Positions 61,361 to 64,000 of a stretch of 64,000 bases of DNA are shown here, in pieces. Position 1 is the stretch's first letter. Each line of letters opens with the position of its first letter. The position numbers and the translations under genes are program-made. The notes below the pieces were generated by a model. That model made no database searches and was not told where the DNA came from. It was given only the letters and a program-made list of their open reading frames with translations. Source of the DNA: Bacteroidota bacterium (lineage in GTDB: Bacteria; Bacteroidota; Ignavibacteria; Palsa-1295); contig JAJPIO010000006.1 in assembly GCA_021324735.1 (NCBI GenBank), positions 203,667-267,666 on the forward strand, in the 5' to 3' direction.

Positions 61361-61786
61361 TCATGGCACTCGCTTTACATACACCAACTCCGCATCGCCT
61401 TCATCCAAATTCTCGATGATGCCGCTGGGTTGGTAGCCGAGTTTTGCGAGAAGTGCTTGCATCGGCTTGTTCGATTCGTTTGTCGAGGTGAAGAGCTTCG
61501 GCGTCATACAAACGGACTCGATGTGCCGGACCAGTGCTGTGCCGATCCCCTGCCGACGATGATCGGTGGTAGTAGTTAGCATCGCAATAAAGCCGTTATC
61601 GTAAAACGAATATTCGAGAGCTGCATATCCTACAACGTTGCCGTCAACTATCGCGACATAACACGCGCCAGACCCGATCCACCGCTCTATGGCCTTCTTC
61701 CGCTCGGGATGAGTGCGACAATAGTCATCGATCGCAAGAATCGCGTGCAGATCGTCTGACGTGGCTGAGCGAATGGAAAGACTCAC
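61361..61786 (-). CDS. GNAT family N-acetyltransferase
   Basis: A 141-residue acetyltransferase. The acetyl-CoA-binding motif A is R76-R-Q-G-I-G-T-A83 in TTDHRRQGIGTALVRHIES; VVGYAALEYSFYDNGFIAML and LFTSTNESNKPMQALLAKLGY are the other family elements. The start is GTG 61786. The substrate (protein, peptide or small amine) cannot be told. The end of the gene, encoding ELVYVKRVP, has a near copy of 20 bases at 60561-60580. Confidence 0.85.
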   Translation of the reverse strand: MSLSIRSATSDDLHAILAIDDYCRTHPERKKAIERWIGSGACYVAIVDGNVVGYAALEYSFYDNGFIAMLTTTTDHRRQGIGTALVRHIESVCMTPKLFTSTNESNKPMQALLAKLGYQPSGIIENLDEGDAELVYVKRVP

Positions 61787-61801
61787 GGTTATTAAAACAG
61801 T

Positions 61802-62378
61802 CCGAAGGGTGAAAGATGCATCAACGACGCTTTAAGCTGGAAAGTCCGTAGGACGAAAGATGCAATAGCGAAGGCCTTTAGGCCTGGGAAACTGGGTCAC
61901 AACATGCGTTAAAAAGTCCGGAGGACGACAGAATGATCGTTTACCGGCAATGTCTGTCTTTTGCTCCGTAGGAGCATAATAGTTGTAGCCGCCGGTTTCA
62001 ACCGGCGGATTGGGTACCACCAAAGCCCGACGCGCTCCGTAGGAGCCGCATATTAGCCGATCGCCGCAAAATCGAATAGATATCGCTCATCATACACAAT
62101 TCCAAACGCCTTGAGAAGTGCTACGTCCTTTGACAGCGAATACGAGATGGACGTATAGCTGGGTTTAGGTATTTGCCATTAGAGAACGAGGTTACGCTCC
62201 TACGGAGCTTGTATTCTAACGATCTCCATTACCGCCGGTTGAAACCGGCGGCTACAACTATTACGCTCCAACGGAGCGGGCCCAAACGGAATGTCTGTCG
62301 TCCTCCGGACTCTATTTCAAAACTTCGTCTCGAATTCCAGCGCTAAAGCGCTTCGCTATGGTCTATCGCCCTTCGGGC
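61802..62378. mobile_element. Mirrored palindrome array around a deleted IS200-like transposase
   Basis: Six palindrome modules occur to the left of a transposase remnant and again, in reverse order and inverted, to its right. Left: CCGAAGGG (61802), GCGAAGGCCTTTAGGCCTGG (61868), GTCCGGAGGACGACAGA (61916), GCTCCGTAGGAGC (61963), CCGCCGGTTTCAACCGGCGG (61989), GCTCCGTAGGAGC (62034). Right: GCTCCTACGGAGC (62196), CCGCCGGTTGAAACCGGCGG (62232), GCTCCAACGGAGC (62265), TCTGTCGTCCTCCGGAC (62294), GCGCTAAAGCGCTTCGCTAT (62340), GCCCTTCGGGC (62368). The blocks 61963-62008 and 62232-62277 are inverse complements with two mismatches in 46 bases. It looks like a MITE-like non-autonomous element. Confidence 0.8.
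62053..62179 (-). pseudogene. Internally deleted IS200-like TnpA (Y1 HUH transposase) remnant
   Basis: On the minus strand, ATG 62179 reads MANT, then a TAA where the family has tyrosine, then TQLYVHLVFAVKGR, the opening of IS200-like transposases. Within about six codons the frame changes and reads KDVALLKAFGIVYDERYLFDF, the typical C-terminal end, with stop TAA at 62053-62055. The middle, about 100 codons with the HUH motif and catalytic tyrosine, is missing. So the core cannot encode an active enzyme. Confidence 0.75.
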
Positions 62379-62435
62379 TCGATTCCTCTAACCGGACGAA
62401 AATATTCCGCGGTTCTCAAACATCTACATACTTAA

Positions 62436-62466
62436 AAAACAAAAGGGCATGCTGTGATGCATGCCC
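62436..62466 (-). terminator. Rho-independent terminator after the pyrophosphatase gene
   Basis: GGGCATGC (62445-62452) pairs with GCATGCCC (62459-62466), loop TGTGAT; minus-strand continuation TTTTGTTTTTT. Confidence 0.85.
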
Positions 62467-62492
62467 CTCTGAGGTGAGTATGGAAAGCTCTG

Positions 62493-64000
<1,508 letters not shown>

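Noticed and set aside
61832-62023. A 63-codon minus-strand frame in the palindrome array
   Set aside because: It reads only the repeats (GTCCTCC, CCGGTTTCAACC); composition is set by the palindromes, not by protein selection.

Overview
The window looks like a contig from an uncultured member of the Bacteroidota/Chlorobi group, close to the Kapabacteria/Ignavibacteria lineage. This is inferred from gene content only. At least eight large secreted proteins end in a type IX secretion (T9SS) type A sorting domain, and there is a PorV/PorQ-like porin, a TonB-dependent receptor with an N-terminal CarboxypepD_reg-like domain, a GWxTD protein, an IgGFc-binding-type protein and a DUF3667 protein. Shine-Dalgarno sequences are sparse. 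No rRNA, CRISPR array or intact prophage was seen.

Layout. 1-3541 (-): thrS-infC-rpmI-rplT, with a terminator/attenuator between thrS and infC. 3587-11899 (-): two very large secreted proteins (Asp-box type, and a 1590-residue Gly-rich/anchor-D giant) and a polysaccharide flippase. 12019-16831: kelch-type secreted protein, phytanoyl-CoA dioxygenase-like enzyme, methyltransferase and an enlarged aldo/keto reductase. 16914-17574 (-): rplU-rpmA. 17793-23416: lipoproteins, a 6-TM channel with an abnormal pore signature, a small zinc-site protein, an orphan T9SS tail, an S41 peptidase and a YihY membrane protein. 23584-27033: PNGase F/LamG-like T9SS protein. 27357-29150: tRNA-Gly, zinc-ribbon protein, rpmG, tRNA-Trp, secE, nusG. 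29241-35563: DUF559 nuclease-like gene between inverted palindromes, T9SS proteins, and a RAYT transposase between REP-like palindromes. 35742-39912: ahcY, a small barrel protein, DUF3667 protein and AI-2E-type permease. 40141-53691: sialidase-like T9SS protein, then a long minus-strand cluster (TonB receptor, 1339-residue secreted protein, PorV-like protein, GWxTD protein, LpxL-like acyltransferase, heptosyltransferase). 53872-58264 (-): T9SS protein, then rpsF-ssb-rplI-engB without rpsR. 58663-61786 (-): small barrel and sorting-domain proteins and a GNAT. 61802-62378: mirrored palindrome array around a deleted IS200-like transposase. 62493-64000 (-): membrane pyrophosphatase, cut by the window end.

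How the genes fit together. Translation and secretion housekeeping genes (ribosomal proteins, IF3, ThrRS, SecE, NusG, EngB, SSB) are interleaved with an outer-membrane/secretome programme: T9SS substrates exported by Sec and the T9SS, a PorV-like shuttle or porin, a TonB receptor with a large partner, and lipid A/LPS genes.

The most notable non-gene content is a set of repeat families in the spacers: period-7 heptamer tracts that sit almost only between translation genes, AATCCTG-type period-9 tracts, several REP-like palindrome pairs (two pairs bracket a RAYT or DUF559 gene), and the mirrored palindrome element at 61802-62378, which appears to be a non-autonomous derivative of an IS200-like TnpA transposon.
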